NCBI RefSeq assembly: GCF_021611515.1
Contig: NZ_CP090960.1
Span: forward strand, 1,798,001-1,862,000
Source: Mariluticola halotolerans
GTDB taxonomy: Bacteria > Pseudomonadota > Alphaproteobacteria > Rhizobiales > Devosiaceae
Direction: 5' to 3'
Length of the DNA stretch: 64,000 nucleotides
Shown here: positions 14,989 through 24,739 of the stretch, piece after piece
Layout: each line of letters opens with the position of its first letter
How positions within the stretch are numbered: the stretch's first letter is position 1
Program-made: the position numbers and the translations under genes
The notes under the pieces: generated by a model
Database searches by the model: none
What the model was told of the DNA's origin: nothing
What the model saw: the letters and a program-made list of their open reading frames with translations, nothing else

Positions 14989-16296
14989 ATGCCGCAGACA
15001 TACAAGCCGACAGAAACGATAGCGGACATCAAGACATTCGACCGGGTTGAAAGCCAGGTGCGTTCTTATTCGCGCGCTTTTCCCCGGATGTTCAACACGG
15101 CCAAAGGCGCGACGATCCACGACGCTGAAGGCAATAGCTACACCGATTTTCTCGCAGGCTGTTCCACGCTCAATTACGGTCACAATGACCCGGACATGAA
15201 GCAGGCCCTGATCGATTATATCACCCAAGATGGCGTGGCCCATGGCCTCGACATGTTCACCGATGCCAAGGCGAAATTTCTGGAAAGCTTCAACGAGCTG
15301 ATCCTGAAGCCGCGCAATATGGATTACCGTTTGCAGTTCACCGGCCCCACCGGTGCCAATGCCGTGGAAGCGGCGCTGAAGCTGGCCCGAAAGGTGACCG
15401 GCCGGCACAAGATCATCGCGTTCACCAATGGCTTTCATGGTGTCACGCTGGGCGCCCTGGCGGCCACGGGCAATGGCCATCATCGTGGTGGCGCGTCCAC
15501 ACCGCTCAACGGCGTCGACCGGGCAGCCTATGACCAGTATTTTGGCCCCGGCGTCGATACGGCAGCCCAGCTTGAAACCATGCTGGCCGACCCCTCCAGC
15601 GGCTATGACAAACCGGCGGCGATCATTGTCGAGCCGGTGCAGGGCGAAGGCGGCTTGAACGCGGCTTCTGCTGAATGGCTGCGCAAGATCGAAAAGATTG
15701 CGCACGACAATGGGGCGCTGTTCATCATTGATGACATTCAGGCCGGTTGCGGGCGCACAGGGTCATTTTTCTCCTTCGAGGAAATGGGGCTGTCACCTGA
15801 CATCATCACCATGGCGAAATCGCTTTCGGGCATGGGCCTGCCCTTTGCGCTGACGCTGATGAAGCCTGAGCATGATATCTGGAGCCCGGCTGAACATAAC
15901 GGCACGTTCCGTGGCAATAACCACGCCTTTGTCACCGCCCGTGTGGCTCTGGAGAAATTCTGGCGCGACGATACGTTTGCCAAGGAGATCCAGAAAAAGG
16001 GTGCCTATTTGAAGGACCGGCTGGAAGCGATTGCCGAGCAGCATGATTTCCGGGTCAAGGGACGCGGCATGATGCTGGGGATCGAAACCGATTCCGGCGA
16101 AACGGCCGCGGCGATCTGCAAGGCCTGCTTCAAGCAAAACCTGATTATCGAAACCTCCGGCAGCCATGACGAAATCGTCAAGGTTCTCGCCCCCCTGACC
16201 ATTGAAATGGCGCAGTTCGCGGCCGGGCTGGACGTGATGGAAGATGCCTTTGGCGAGGTATTGAACAACGAGAGCGCCCGCGCGGCTGCCGAATAG
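14989..16296 (+). CDS. ectB: L-2,4-diaminobutyrate transaminase
   Basis: A 435-residue class III aminotransferase converting aspartate semialdehyde to diaminobutyrate with glutamate as amino donor, the first dedicated step of ectoine synthesis. The PLP lysine is K277 in TMAKSLSG and the aspartate pair is in FIIDDIQAGCGRTG (245-258). The start at 14989 is chosen from TAAGAGG upstream and from the family N-terminus; an open reading further up lies in the spacer hairpin. Ten bases separate it from ectC. Confidence 0.97.
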   Translation: MPQTYKPTETIADIKTFDRVESQVRSYSRAFPRMFNTAKGATIHDAEGNSYTDFLAGCSTLNYGHNDPDMKQALIDYITQDGVAHGLDMFTDAKAKFLESFNELILKPRNMDYRLQFTGPTGANAVEAALKLARKVTGRHKIIAFTNGFHGVTLGALAATGNGHHRGGASTPLNGVDRAAYDQYFGPGVDTAAQLETMLADPSSGYDKPAAIIVEPVQGEGGLNAASAEWLRKIEKIAHDNGALFIIDDIQAGCGRTGSFFSFEEMGLSPDIITMAKSLSGMGLPFALTLMKPEHDIWSPAEHNGTFRGNNHAFVTARVALEKFWRDDTFAKEIQKKGAYLKDRLEAIAEQHDFRVKGRGMMLGIETDSGETAAAICKACFKQNLIIETSGSHDEIVKVLAPLTIEMAQFAAGLDVMEDAFGEVLNNESARAAAE

Positions 16297-16305
16297 GAGA
16301 CACCC

Positions 16306-16698
16306 ATGATTATCCGCAAACTGGACGAAGCCCGCGAAACCGAACGACTGGTGCATTCCGATGGCTGGGACAGCACCCGCCTGTTGCTGGCTGGCGACAA
16401 TATGGGCTTTTCGTTCCATATCACCCGCATCCACGAAAATGCCGAGTTGAACCTGCACTACAAGCACCATTTCGAGAGTGTTTACTGCATCTCCGGCTCG
16501 GGCTCGATTGAGGATTGCGTGACGGGCGAAGTGCACGAGATCCGTCCCGGCACCATGTATGCGCTCAACCTGAACGACAAGCACGTGCTGCGCGCCACCG
16601 AAGAAATGGTGATGGCCTGCACGTTCAATCCACCGGTCACGGGCAGTGAAGTGCACCGGGAAGACGGCTCCTATGCACCGGCGGAGGATGCCGCCTAA
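16306..16698 (+). CDS. ectC: L-ectoine synthase
   Basis: A 130-residue cupin that cyclises N-gamma-acetyl-diaminobutyrate to ectoine by water elimination. Likely iron ligands are E57, Y85 and H93, matching the positions known from EctC crystal structures. The motif [17 protein letters not shown] is typical. AGGAGA lies upstream. Length matches the family. Confidence 0.97.
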   Translation: MIIRKLDEARETERLVHSDGWDSTRLLLAGDNMGFSFHITRIHENAELNLHYKHHFESVYCISGSGSIEDCVTGEVHEIRPGTMYALNLNDKHVLRATEEMVMACTFNPPVTGSEVHREDGSYAPAEDAA

Positions 16699-16742
16699 GC
16701 TTTTACGACCGGCCCACTCAAGACAAGAAAGGCTTTACGAAA

Positions 16743-17672
16743 ATGACGATGCGCGCTTTGCAAACAAAGACCGACGACTATCCGAGCCGATCTTCAGGCA
16801 CTGAACAATGGCTGGAGCGCAAGGACCCTGTGTTCTGGGGCAAGTGGACGCCTGAAGCGCCCCTGACCCGCACCGAAGCCGAGAGCTTTGCCAAAAAGGG
16901 CTATCTCGTACTCAAGAGCCTGTTTACCCCGCAGGAGGTGCAGGCCCTGCAGGCTGAATCCGCCCGGCTGAGAGCGCCCGGCGCCAAGCTGGACAAGGAA
17001 ACGCTGATCACCGAGCCCGGCTCCGATGACGTGCGGACCATTTTCCAGCTTGAGCAGCAAAGTGCCCTCTTTAACCGGCTGGCCAACCATAAGCGTCTTG
17101 CCGCCATTGCCAGCTTTCTGCTCGATGATGAGGTTTATATCCATCAGTCACGGCTGAATTACAAACCGGGTTATGCCGGCAAGGAATTCTACTGGCATTC
17201 AGATTTCGAGACATGGCACGCCGAAGACGGCATGCCCCGCATGCGGGCAATCTCGGCGTCTGTTCTGCTCAGCGATAACGATGCGATGAACGGGCCGCTT
17301 ATGCTGATGCCCGGCTCGCAGGACCACTTTATCGCCTGTGCAGGGGAGACACCGGAGGACAACCACAAATCCTCGCTGAAAAAGCAGGAAGTGGGTGTGC
17401 CTTCCGAGGAGAGCCTTTTGAAACTCGCGGAGACATTCGGCATTGAATATGCCGCCGGCGACGCTGGAACCGTGATCCTGTTCGATTGCAATACGATGCA
17501 TGGGTCGAACGGCAATATCACGCCGTTTCCGCGCTCCAATGCGTTCTTCGTTTACAACGCCATGTCCAATCAGTTGCAAGCTCCATTTGGCGCCAAAAAG
17601 CCGCGTCCGGCCTTTCTGGCCAATCGCGGCGAGCCCAAACCCGTGACGCTTGATCCTGAACCTTTGGCCTAA
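16743..17672 (+). CDS. ectD: Ectoine 5-hydroxylase
   Basis: A 309-residue non-heme Fe(II)/2-oxoglutarate dioxygenase that hydroxylates ectoine to 5-hydroxyectoine. The iron triad is H152, D154 and H253, inside the EctD signature WHSDFETWHAEDGMPRMRA (151-169) and MHGSNGN. It requires oxygen. Its place between ectC and ask shows that this strain makes both solutes from one operon. Confidence 0.97.
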   Translation: MTMRALQTKTDDYPSRSSGTEQWLERKDPVFWGKWTPEAPLTRTEAESFAKKGYLVLKSLFTPQEVQALQAESARLRAPGAKLDKETLITEPGSDDVRTIFQLEQQSALFNRLANHKRLAAIASFLLDDEVYIHQSRLNYKPGYAGKEFYWHSDFETWHAEDGMPRMRAISASVLLSDNDAMNGPLMLMPGSQDHFIACAGETPEDNHKSSLKKQEVGVPSEESLLKLAETFGIEYAAGDAGTVILFDCNTMHGSNGNITPFPRSNAFFVYNAMSNQLQAPFGAKKPRPAFLANRGEPKPVTLDPEPLA

Positions 17673-17687
17673 CGCAAAGATTTTTAG

Positions 17688-19157
17688 ATGACTAACATGA
17701 GTAACGAAAACAACGCCCCCGCCTCGCGCGGTGCGCATACGGTCGAGAAAATCGGCGGCACCTCGATGAGCCGGGTGCGTGAATTGATCGGCACGATACT
17801 GGTGGGCGACCGCCAGGGCGACGCGCTTTACAATCGGGCCTTCGTGGTCTCAGCCTTTGGCGGCATTACCGACCAGTTGCTGGAAAACAAGAAATCCGGT
17901 GAGGCAGGTGTTTATGCGCTGTTTGCCGCCGCTGACAGTGATCACGCCTGGATGCAGACGCTGAACAATGTCAGCACGGCAATGCATGAGATCAACGGCC
18001 TGATGTTTGAGGATGCCGGGGACCGCCACGCGGCGGATGATTTTGTGCGTGAACGGATCGAGGGCGCGCGTGGTTGCCTTATCGATCTGCAGCGCCTTTG
18101 TTCCTACGGGCATTTCCAGCTTGGCGCACACATGCAGACCATTCGCGAAATGTTGTCTGCTCTGGGCGAGGCGCATTCGGCCCATAACCTGACATTGCTG
18201 CTGCGCCGCGAAGGGGTCAATGCCCGCTTTGTTGATTTGACCGGCTGGCGCGACGAAGCGCAACCGGATCTCGATGAGCGTATTCAGGCCGCGTTTGCGG
18301 AAGTCGACATCAGCCGCGAATTGCCGATTGTTACCGGCTATGCGCAAAGCCGCGACGGGCTGATGCGCGAATTCGACCGGGGCTATTCCGAGGTGACCTT
18401 TGCCAGCATTGCCGCGCTGACCGGCGCGCGCGAGGCGATCATCCATAAGGAATTTCACCTCTCAAGCGCCGACCCGCGCCTTGTGGGCGAAGACAAGGTG
18501 CGCAAGATCGGGCGGACCAATTATGATGTGGCCGACCAGCTCTCGAATATGGGGATGGAAGCCATTCACCCCAAAGCTGCCAAAAAGCTGCGTCAGGCCG
18601 ATATTCCCTTGCGCGTTGCCAATGCGTTTGATCCCAAGGACCCCGGTACCCTGATCGATGCGGAGGCTGCCGATACAGCTGGCGTCGAGATCGTCACCGG
18701 CCTGCCGGTAACGACCCTTGAACTGTTCGAGCAGGACATGGTCGGGGTGAAGGGCTATGACGCGACGGCGCTCGAAATCCTGACCCGGCACAAGGTCCGG
18801 ATTGTTTCGAAAATCTCCAATGCCAATTCGATTGTCCATCACGTCGAAGCGCCGCTCAAAGCCATCCGGCGGGTGGAGCGGGACTTGGCCAAGGTTTATC
18901 CCTCGGCCAGCATTTCCACCCAGCGGGCCGCGATCGTCTCGGCCATCGGGCGCGACCTCAAGGGTCTGCGGGTGATGCTGCGCGGGCTGACGGCGCTTGA
19001 TGACGCCGGGATTGTACCCAACTCGGCGCTTGAAACCGGGCGTGGCGTTGATGTGCAGTTTGTGCTGCGCAAGGAAGATCTCGATGCCGCCATCAAGGCG
19101 CTGCATCACGAGTTGATCGAGACCAGCGCCAAAAAACAGCTGCGGCAAGCCGCTTAA
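17688..19157 (+). CDS. ask: Ectoine-specific aspartate kinase
   Basis: A 489-residue aspartokinase of the ect-linked type (Ask_Ect), which phosphorylates aspartate toward aspartate semialdehyde for ectoine synthesis while escaping the feedback control of the housekeeping enzyme. The kinase domain opens with VEKIGGTSMSRV; two ACT-like segments lie in the last third (VRIVSKISNANSIVHHV and the region near VDVQFVLRKEDL). The start may be 17688 or the ATG nine bases later; neither has a strong ribosome binding site. It ends the operon before a clear terminator. Confidence 0.95.
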   Translation: MTNMSNENNAPASRGAHTVEKIGGTSMSRVRELIGTILVGDRQGDALYNRAFVVSAFGGITDQLLENKKSGEAGVYALFAAADSDHAWMQTLNNVSTAMHEINGLMFEDAGDRHAADDFVRERIEGARGCLIDLQRLCSYGHFQLGAHMQTIREMLSALGEAHSAHNLTLLLRREGVNARFVDLTGWRDEAQPDLDERIQAAFAEVDISRELPIVTGYAQSRDGLMREFDRGYSEVTFASIAALTGAREAIIHKEFHLSSADPRLVGEDKVRKIGRTNYDVADQLSNMGMEAIHPKAAKKLRQADIPLRVANAFDPKDPGTLIDAEAADTAGVEIVTGLPVTTLELFEQDMVGVKGYDATALEILTRHKVRIVSKISNANSIVHHVEAPLKAIRRVERDLAKVYPSASISTQRAAIVSAIGRDLKGLRVMLRGLTALDDAGIVPNSALETGRGVDVQFVLRKEDLDAAIKALHHELIETSAKKQLRQAA

Positions 19158-19166
19158 AAAACAAAA

Positions 19167-19206
19167 GGTCCGGCACGCCTCTTTGGCATGCCGGACCTCT
19201 TTCTTT
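19167..19206. terminator. Bidirectional terminator between ask and the ectoine catabolic operon
   Basis: A 13-bp stem (19167-19179 with 19185-19197, one mismatch) is followed by TCTTTCTTT on the plus strand and AAAAACAAAA precedes it, giving a T-tract for the minus strand. It separates convergent synthesis and breakdown operons. Confidence 0.85.
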
Positions 19207-19219
19207 ACTGCTGCGGTGA

Positions 19220-20590
19220 CTAGCCCAGCACTTCCTTGACCGCCAAAGCGGTCTTTTCAACCACGATATCAGCCTCTGCCTTTGTCAGGCAGAAAGGCGG
19301 CGCGAAGCCGAGAATGTCGCCCTGCGGCATGGCGCGCGCGATGACATTGTGCTTGGCCAAAGCTGCTGAAATCTGCGGACCGATCTTTTGCGCCGGATCG
19401 TAGAATTTGCGTGCCGCGCGCTCTTCCACAAACTCAACCGCACAGAGCATGCCTTCGCCGCGAATATCGCCCACATGCGGATGCTCGCCGAGCGCGGCTT
19501 TCATCGACGTGTTGAGATAGGCACCGATTTCGCTGGCATTGGCGATAAGATTCAGATCATCGATCAGCTTGAGATTGGCGACACCGGCGGCGGCACCAAT
19601 CGGGTGGGCGGAATAGGTCCAGCCATGGCCGATGGGGCCGTTCTCATCGGTCCCCTGCTCCAGCACTTTCCACACCTTGTCGGAAATGATCGAACCGGAA
19701 AGCGGCGCGTATGCCGAGGTCAGGCCCTTGGCGATAGTGATGATATCGGCTTCGATGCCGAAATGATCGGAGCCGAACATGGTGCCGAGGCGACCAAAAC
19801 CGGTGACCACTTCGTCGGCAACCAGAAGAATATCGTGCTTTTTCAGCACGGCCTGAATGGCGGGCCAATAGCCAGCGGGGGGCGGGACAATGCCGCCAGT
19901 GCCGAGCACCGGCTCGCCGATAAAGGCGGCAATGGTGTCAGCCCCTTCCCGCGCGATCATGGCTTCAAGTTCGCTCACACAATGGGCGACGAAATCGGCT
20001 TCGCTCATGGAGAGATCATCGCGGCGGAAATAATAGGGCGCGACCGTATGCAGGATCGGGGAGAGCGGCAGATCGAACTTGTTATGGAAACCTGCAAGAC
20101 CGGTCAGCGAGCCGGTCATCAGGCCCGAGCCGTGATAACCGCGCCAGCGCGAGATGATCTTCTTCTTTTTCGGGCGGCCGAGGATATTGTTATAATACCA
20201 GATCAACTTGATATTTGTCTCATTGGCGTCAGAACCCGAGAGGCCGAAATAGACCTTGGACATGTTCTTGGGCGCGCGGTCGAGCACCATTTTGGCCAGC
20301 GTGATCGAGGCTTCCGTGCCGTGGCCGACATAGGCGTGATAATAGGCCAGTTCCTTGGCCTGGGCGGCAATCGCCTCGGCAATCTCGGCGCGGCCATAGC
20401 CGGCATTGACGCAATAAAGCCCGGCAAAACCATCGAGCAATTTGTTGCCGTCGCGATCCTCGATATAAACGCCGGAGCCGCCGGTGATGATGCGGTTGGG
20501 GCTTTCACCGCGAGCGTGCTGGGCGAGATGGGTCGAGGGATGGAAGAAATTCTCCCGGTCCCACTTGTCGAGTTGATCATTGCTAAGCAT
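19220..20590 (-). CDS. Class III aminotransferase, probable diaminobutyrate transaminase of ectoine breakdown
   Basis: A 456-residue omega-aminotransferase with the PLP lysine in TIAKGLTSAYAPLSG and VADEVVTGFGRLG. In ectoine catabolic loci a gene of this type (doeD in Halomonas, atf in Ruegeria) converts diaminobutyrate to aspartate semialdehyde. It is the last gene of the minus-strand operon, after an aldehyde dehydrogenase that would take the product. It resembles beta-alanine or putrescine-pyruvate aminotransferases, so a broader amine substrate cannot be excluded. Confidence 0.88.
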   Translation of the reverse strand: MLSNDQLDKWDRENFFHPSTHLAQHARGESPNRIITGGSGVYIEDRDGNKLLDGFAGLYCVNAGYGRAEIAEAIAAQAKELAYYHAYVGHGTEASITLAKMVLDRAPKNMSKVYFGLSGSDANETNIKLIWYYNNILGRPKKKKIISRWRGYHGSGLMTGSLTGLAGFHNKFDLPLSPILHTVAPYYFRRDDLSMSEADFVAHCVSELEAMIAREGADTIAAFIGEPVLGTGGIVPPPAGYWPAIQAVLKKHDILLVADEVVTGFGRLGTMFGSDHFGIEADIITIAKGLTSAYAPLSGSIISDKVWKVLEQGTDENGPIGHGWTYSAHPIGAAAGVANLKLIDDLNLIANASEIGAYLNTSMKAALGEHPHVGDIRGEGMLCAVEFVEERAARKFYDPAQKIGPQISAALAKHNVIARAMPQGDILGFAPPFCLTKAEADIVVEKTALAVKEVLG

Positions 20591-20627
20591 ACGCTTGTCC
20601 TTCTGGTTTAATCTTTAAAAACTGGCG

Positions 20628-22112
20628 TCATGCCCAATCGCGGCAGACATATTTGACGTCCATGAATGCTTCCATGCCAAGGCGAGCGCCTTCGCGGCCA
20701 ATGCCGGATTGCTTCATGCCGCCAAAGGGAATCGGCGCACCGGTGACCTTGGTGCGGTTGACCGCCACCATGCCATATTGCAGCACGCGGCTGGCGCGAT
20801 AGATGCGGCGCGGATCGGCGGTGTGCAAATAGGCGACGAGCCCATATTCGGTATCATTGGCGCGTTTGAGCACTTCCTCTTCCGTATCGAACGGAGAGAT
20901 AGCCGCGACCGGTCCAAACGTTTCCTCATGCATGATCAGCGCTTCGTGCGGCACATCGGCGAGAATAGTCGGCTGAAAGAACAGCTCCCCCAGCGCATCG
21001 CGCTTGCCGCCGGTGAGGACCCGCGCGCCCTTGGCCAGGGCATCGGCCACATGCTGTTCCTGCTTGGCGACAGCCGCCTCATTCATCAATGGGCCGATAT
21101 CGGGATCATCAAGACCAAAGCCGAGGGTCAGGGCCGCCGTGCGTTCGGTGAAGAGACGACAGAAATCATCATAGACCGGCCGTTCAACCAGAAAGCGGTT
21201 GGCCCCGAGGCAATCCTGCCCGGAGGTGGCGAACTTGGCCTTGACCGCTTCATCGACAGCCTTTTCCAGATCAGCATCGGCAAAGACGATGAACGGGGCA
21301 TGCCCGCCCAGTTCCAGCACCAGCTTTTTCACCGTATCCGCGCCCTGCCGATAGAGCAGTTTGCCGATTTCAGTGGAGCCGGTGAAGGAGACGACGCGCA
21401 CGCGCAAATCTCCCATCCACGGGGCGACAATGGTCGCCGCCTTGCCGGTGACGATATTGAACACGCCCTTGGGCAGTCCGGCCCGCTCACCCAGCTCCGC
21501 CAGCGCCAGCGCCGAAAACGGGGTTTCTTGCGATGGGTGGGCGACAATGGTGCAACCGGCGGCGAGAGCTGCAGCAGCCTTGCGCGTCAGCATGGCGGCG
21601 GGGAAATTCCATGGGGTGATCAGCGCTGCAACACCAACCGGTTCGCGCCAGACCTCGACCTCGGCGTCGGGCAGATGCGAGGTGACGCTTTCAATATTCG
21701 GGCGCTTGGCCTCTTCGGCATAGAACTCGACAAACGAGGCCGCATAATCGATCTCGCCACGGGATTCCGAGATGGGCTTGCCCTGTTCCAGCGTCATCAG
21801 CCGGGCCAGATCTTCGCGGTTTGCAAGGATCAGATCGAACCAGCGGCGCAATACGGCGGCACGCGCCTGTGGCAGCCGCCCGGACCAGTCTTCAAAAGCT
21901 GCTTCCGCTGCATCCACGGCGGCGGCGCTTTCACTGGCGGTCAGGCTGGCAACTTCGCCCAGCCAGCTACCGTCGGCAGGGTTGGTGACCGGGATCACCG
22001 CGCCGTCATCAGCGCCCGCCCAGCGTCCATCAATATAGGAGAACTGGCGTACCAGCCGCTGATCCGACAAACCGGAAAGCAGGGTTTTGGGTGCTTCGTG
22101 AGCTGCAAGCAT
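20628..22112 (-). CDS. NAD(P)-dependent aldehyde dehydrogenase, probable aspartate-semialdehyde oxidation
   Basis: A 494-residue aldehyde dehydrogenase of the succinate-semialdehyde type. The catalytic glutamate is in LELGGHAP and the catalytic cysteine in SGQDCLGANR; the latter motif is usually SGQTCVCANR. In ectoine loci this gene is called ssd or doeC and oxidises aspartate semialdehyde to aspartate. The start at 22112 was chosen from the family N-terminus; the frame stays open upstream but there it overlaps asnC. The transaminase follows directly. Confidence 0.88.
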   Translation of the reverse strand: MLAAHEAPKTLLSGLSDQRLVRQFSYIDGRWAGADDGAVIPVTNPADGSWLGEVASLTASESAAAVDAAEAAFEDWSGRLPQARAAVLRRWFDLILANREDLARLMTLEQGKPISESRGEIDYAASFVEFYAEEAKRPNIESVTSHLPDAEVEVWREPVGVAALITPWNFPAAMLTRKAAAALAAGCTIVAHPSQETPFSALALAELGERAGLPKGVFNIVTGKAATIVAPWMGDLRVRVVSFTGSTEIGKLLYRQGADTVKKLVLELGGHAPFIVFADADLEKAVDEAVKAKFATSGQDCLGANRFLVERPVYDDFCRLFTERTAALTLGFGLDDPDIGPLMNEAAVAKQEQHVADALAKGARVLTGGKRDALGELFFQPTILADVPHEALIMHEETFGPVAAISPFDTEEEVLKRANDTEYGLVAYLHTADPRRIYRASRVLQYGMVAVNRTKVTGAPIPFGGMKQSGIGREGARLGMEAFMDVKYVCRDWA

Positions 22113-22212
22113 GATGTCACCGCCATAAATGAGAAATATCGTTGGGGTGACAATAAACCGGTTGCGGGCAAAGGATGTTCCAAAGGGGCCGCCGGCGACC
22201 GTGGAAACGTCT

Positions 22213-22722
22213 TTAATCGCGCGCGGTGCCCTTGTTTTCGTCTGCACCGGCAAAAAGCGCATCAAAGGGCAATGGCGTGCCGGTCTTGACCGGCTTGGTG
22301 ACGATATAGGTGTAATAGCGGGAGAAACCGAGCCCCTGTTCCAGCAAGGTATCGATCAGGCGCTGATAGGCGTCGATATCGCGGATGACGATTTGCAGCA
22401 GATAATCGAACCCGCCCCCCAGCGCCCAGCAGCCGGTGATTTCGGCCCGCTCATGGATGGCGCGCTCAAATTTCTGGAACGTGTCCGCCTTGTGCCGTTC
22501 CAGTTCAACGGTCACGAAAACCGTGACATTGGGAACGATCTTTTTCAGCGAGATTTCAGCGTGATAGCCATTGATCAGCCCAGCGGCTTCCAATCGCTTC
22601 AGCCGCTCCCAGCAGGGGCTGGGCGAGAGGTTGATGCGCTTGGCCAGTTCGGCCTTGGAAATACGCGCCTCAGCGGAAAGCACCTTCAGTATTTCAATGT
22701 CGCGGTCATCAAGTTTAAACAT
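22213..22722 (-). CDS. Lrp/AsnC family regulator of the ectoine catabolic operon
   Basis: The 169-residue protein has an N-terminal helix-turn-helix (ISKAELAKRINLSPSPCWERLKRLE, residues 19-43) and a RAM ligand domain (VFVTVELERHK to the C-terminus), the standard Lrp/AsnC layout. An asnC gene is a conserved member of ectoine import and breakdown clusters in alphaproteobacteria, where it responds to breakdown intermediates together with EnuR. Here it lies between eutC and the aldehyde dehydrogenase, in the same direction. Confidence 0.92.
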   Translation of the reverse strand: MFKLDDRDIEILKVLSAEARISKAELAKRINLSPSPCWERLKRLEAAGLINGYHAEISLKKIVPNVTVFVTVELERHKADTFQKFERAIHERAEITGCWALGGGFDYLLQIVIRDIDAYQRLIDTLLEQGLGFSRYYTYIVTKPVKTGTPLPFDALFAGADENKGTARD

Positions 22723-22749
22723 AATATAAGGGTGCCATTCTGGATTTCA

Positions 22750-23742
22750 TCAACTTGATATTGCCGTGCCCTTGCCCGCTTTTATGCTCAGGCTGAAGGC
22801 GTGGGTGGCGATCGCCGTATCCTGTGCACCGGTGCCGGTCAAATCGCAAATGGTGATGTCGTTATCGCTTTTGCGGGAAGTGATCGCGCCGGTGACGACC
22901 TGGCCCAGTTCAGCCGGCGGCTCTCCCTGCCAAAGCCCGGTGGCCAACGCACTCCGTAACTCACCCAGCGCTTCACACTGGCTGACCCGATCACAGATAT
23001 AGGCATCAGCGGCGGTCAGCGCCTGCGAATCGATTTCGTTCTTCTCCCCCTGGTCCGAGCCCATGGCGGTGATATGGAGGCCCGGATGCAACCAGTCCGC
23101 CATCAGCACCGGGCTGCGCGACGGGGTGGTGGTGATCACCAACTGGCTTTGCTCGACCAGACGGGCCGGATCGGTTTCCGCCCGCGCGTCAACACCAAGA
23201 CGGGCCGCAATATCGGCGGCACAGGCTTCAGCCTTTGCCGTGTCGCGGCCCCAGACCAGCACTTTGGTGAACGGGCGCACCAGGTGCGCGGCTTCAATTT
23301 GCAGCCGCGCCTGCACCCCGGTGCCGATCACCCCGGCGGTCGTCACCATTTCGGGTGCCATGTGCCGGGCGGCAACAGCGCCGGCGGCGGCGGTGCGGAT
23401 ATCGGTCAGATAGCCATTATCAAGAAACAGCGCTTCCACCAGACCGGTTTTGGCCGAGAACAGTACCATCAACCCGTTAAGGCTCGGCAGGCCCAGTTTG
23501 GGATTGTCGAAAAAGCCGGGACTGACCTTGATGGCAAAACCATCGAAGCCTGGGATATAGGCGGTTTTGACATCCACCTCGCCATTGGCCTCGGGTATGG
23601 CCATGGACAAGATGGGCGGCATGATCACCTTGCCGCCGGCGAGCGCTGCAAAGGCGCGCTCAACCACATCAATCGCGGCCAGATCGAGTTTGACGACCTG
23701 ACGCAGTTCGGCCTCGGTCAGGATGCGGATATCATGCGCCAT
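22750..23742 (-). CDS. eutC: Ornithine cyclodeaminase-like protein of hydroxyectoine breakdown
   Basis: A 330-residue member of the ornithine cyclodeaminase/mu-crystallin family with the NAD-binding region GVIGTGVQARLQIEAA. EutC, with EutA and EutB, is proposed to convert hydroxyectoine-derived intermediates so that they can enter ectoine degradation. The start at 23742 is chosen because it opens the conserved N-terminus and overlaps the end of eutB by 11 bases. The family resemblance is clear; the exact reaction is not proven. Confidence 0.9.
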   Translation of the reverse strand: MAHDIRILTEAELRQVVKLDLAAIDVVERAFAALAGGKVIMPPILSMAIPEANGEVDVKTAYIPGFDGFAIKVSPGFFDNPKLGLPSLNGLMVLFSAKTGLVEALFLDNGYLTDIRTAAAGAVAARHMAPEMVTTAGVIGTGVQARLQIEAAHLVRPFTKVLVWGRDTAKAEACAADIAARLGVDARAETDPARLVEQSQLVITTTPSRSPVLMADWLHPGLHITAMGSDQGEKNEIDSQALTAADAYICDRVSQCEALGELRSALATGLWQGEPPAELGQVVTGAITSRKSDNDITICDLTGTGAQDTAIATHAFSLSIKAGKGTAISS

Positions 23743-24739
23743 AGGGCTGCCCCGCAATTGTGAGATCGCCCAGAGAGACATCGCGCCCGTTGATGATATC
23801 GGTGAAGGCGGTCATATCCACATTACGCCCGGTGATGATACTGGCAATCGGGCCATTGGCTTTCGGCAACTTGCCCGCCTCAAGTGCTGCAATGCCGACA
23901 GCAGACGCGCCTTCGGCGACCATGCGGTCCTCATAATAAAGCGTTTGCATGGCGTGATAGATTTCGGCTTCGGTGACGAGAACAATGTCATCGAGCAGGT
24001 CGCGGCAAAGGGCAAAGGACAGCCGGTTTTCAAGCCCAATACCGCCGCCAAGGGAATCGGCAAGGCTCGCCACTTCCTCGACTTCAACCGGATGGCCGGC
24101 GCGCACCGATGCATGCATGGCTGCGCCGCGATCCATCGAAATACCGATCACGCGGGTTTTGGGGCTGATGGCCTTGACCGCGAGGGCTATCCCTGCAGCC
24201 AGCCCGCCGCCTGACAAGGGCACCAGCACCATATCGATCTCGGGCCGGTCCTCGAACAGTTCGAGGCCAATCGTCCCCTGCCCGGCAATGACAAACGGAT
24301 CATCAAACGGCGAGATTTCCGCCAGACCTTCTGCCTGGCACAGTCGCTGGCTTTCCGCCTGCGCTTCGTCCTGGCTAACCCCCTTGATGCGCACTTCAGC
24401 GCCGAGCGCCTCAATACCGTCAATCTTGGTTTGCGGTACGAGAGACGACATGCAGATCACCGCGCGCAGACCACGGGCGCGGGCGGCAAAGGCGACGCCC
24501 CTGCCGTGATTGCCGGTCGAGCAACAGGTCACCCCGGTCGTGCCTTCAGGCAAGTTGAACACCGCATTGGCCGCGCCGCGCAGTTTGAAGGCGCCGGTCG
24601 GTTGTGTGGTTTCAAGCTTGAGCAGAAAGTCCTGCCCGGCAAGCGCACTCAAATGCGGTGACAGGATCAGGGGAGTGCGGGCGGCAGTGCCATAAATCGA
24701 ATTGCGGGCCGCCAGAATATTGGCGAGCGATAGCGTCAT
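23732..24739 (-). CDS. eutB: Threonine dehydratase-like PLP enzyme of hydroxyectoine breakdown
   Basis: A 335-residue fold-type II PLP enzyme with the lysine in PTGAFKLRGAANAV and a glycine-rich loop LVPLSGGGLAAGIAL. EutB is proposed to dehydrate a hydroxylated intermediate derived from 5-hydroxyectoine. Its start overlaps the ehuA stop by four bases. The racemase-like eutA that usually precedes eutB is absent. Confidence 0.9.
   Translation of the reverse strand: MTLSLANILAARNSIYGTAARTPLILSPHLSALAGQDFLLKLETTQPTGAFKLRGAANAVFNLPEGTTGVTCCSTGNHGRGVAFAARARGLRAVICMSSLVPQTKIDGIEALGAEVRIKGVSQDEAQAESQRLCQAEGLAEISPFDDPFVIAGQGTIGLELFEDRPEIDMVLVPLSGGGLAAGIALAVKAISPKTRVIGISMDRGAAMHASVRAGHPVEVEEVASLADSLGGGIGLENRLSFALCRDLLDDIVLVTEAEIYHAMQTLYYEDRMVAEGASAVGIAALEAGKLPKANGPIASIITGRNVDMTAFTDIINGRDVSLGDLTIAGQPYGA

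Noticed and set aside
20709-22289. Plus-strand open frame of 526 codons
   Set aside because: It lies opposite the aldehyde dehydrogenase, which has intact catalytic motifs, so the antisense frame is not credible.
22750-24739. Housekeeping ornithine cyclodeaminase and threonine dehydratase
   Set aside because: The family folds match, but their tight coupling to each other and to ehuA fits eutC and eutB of hydroxyectoine breakdown better.
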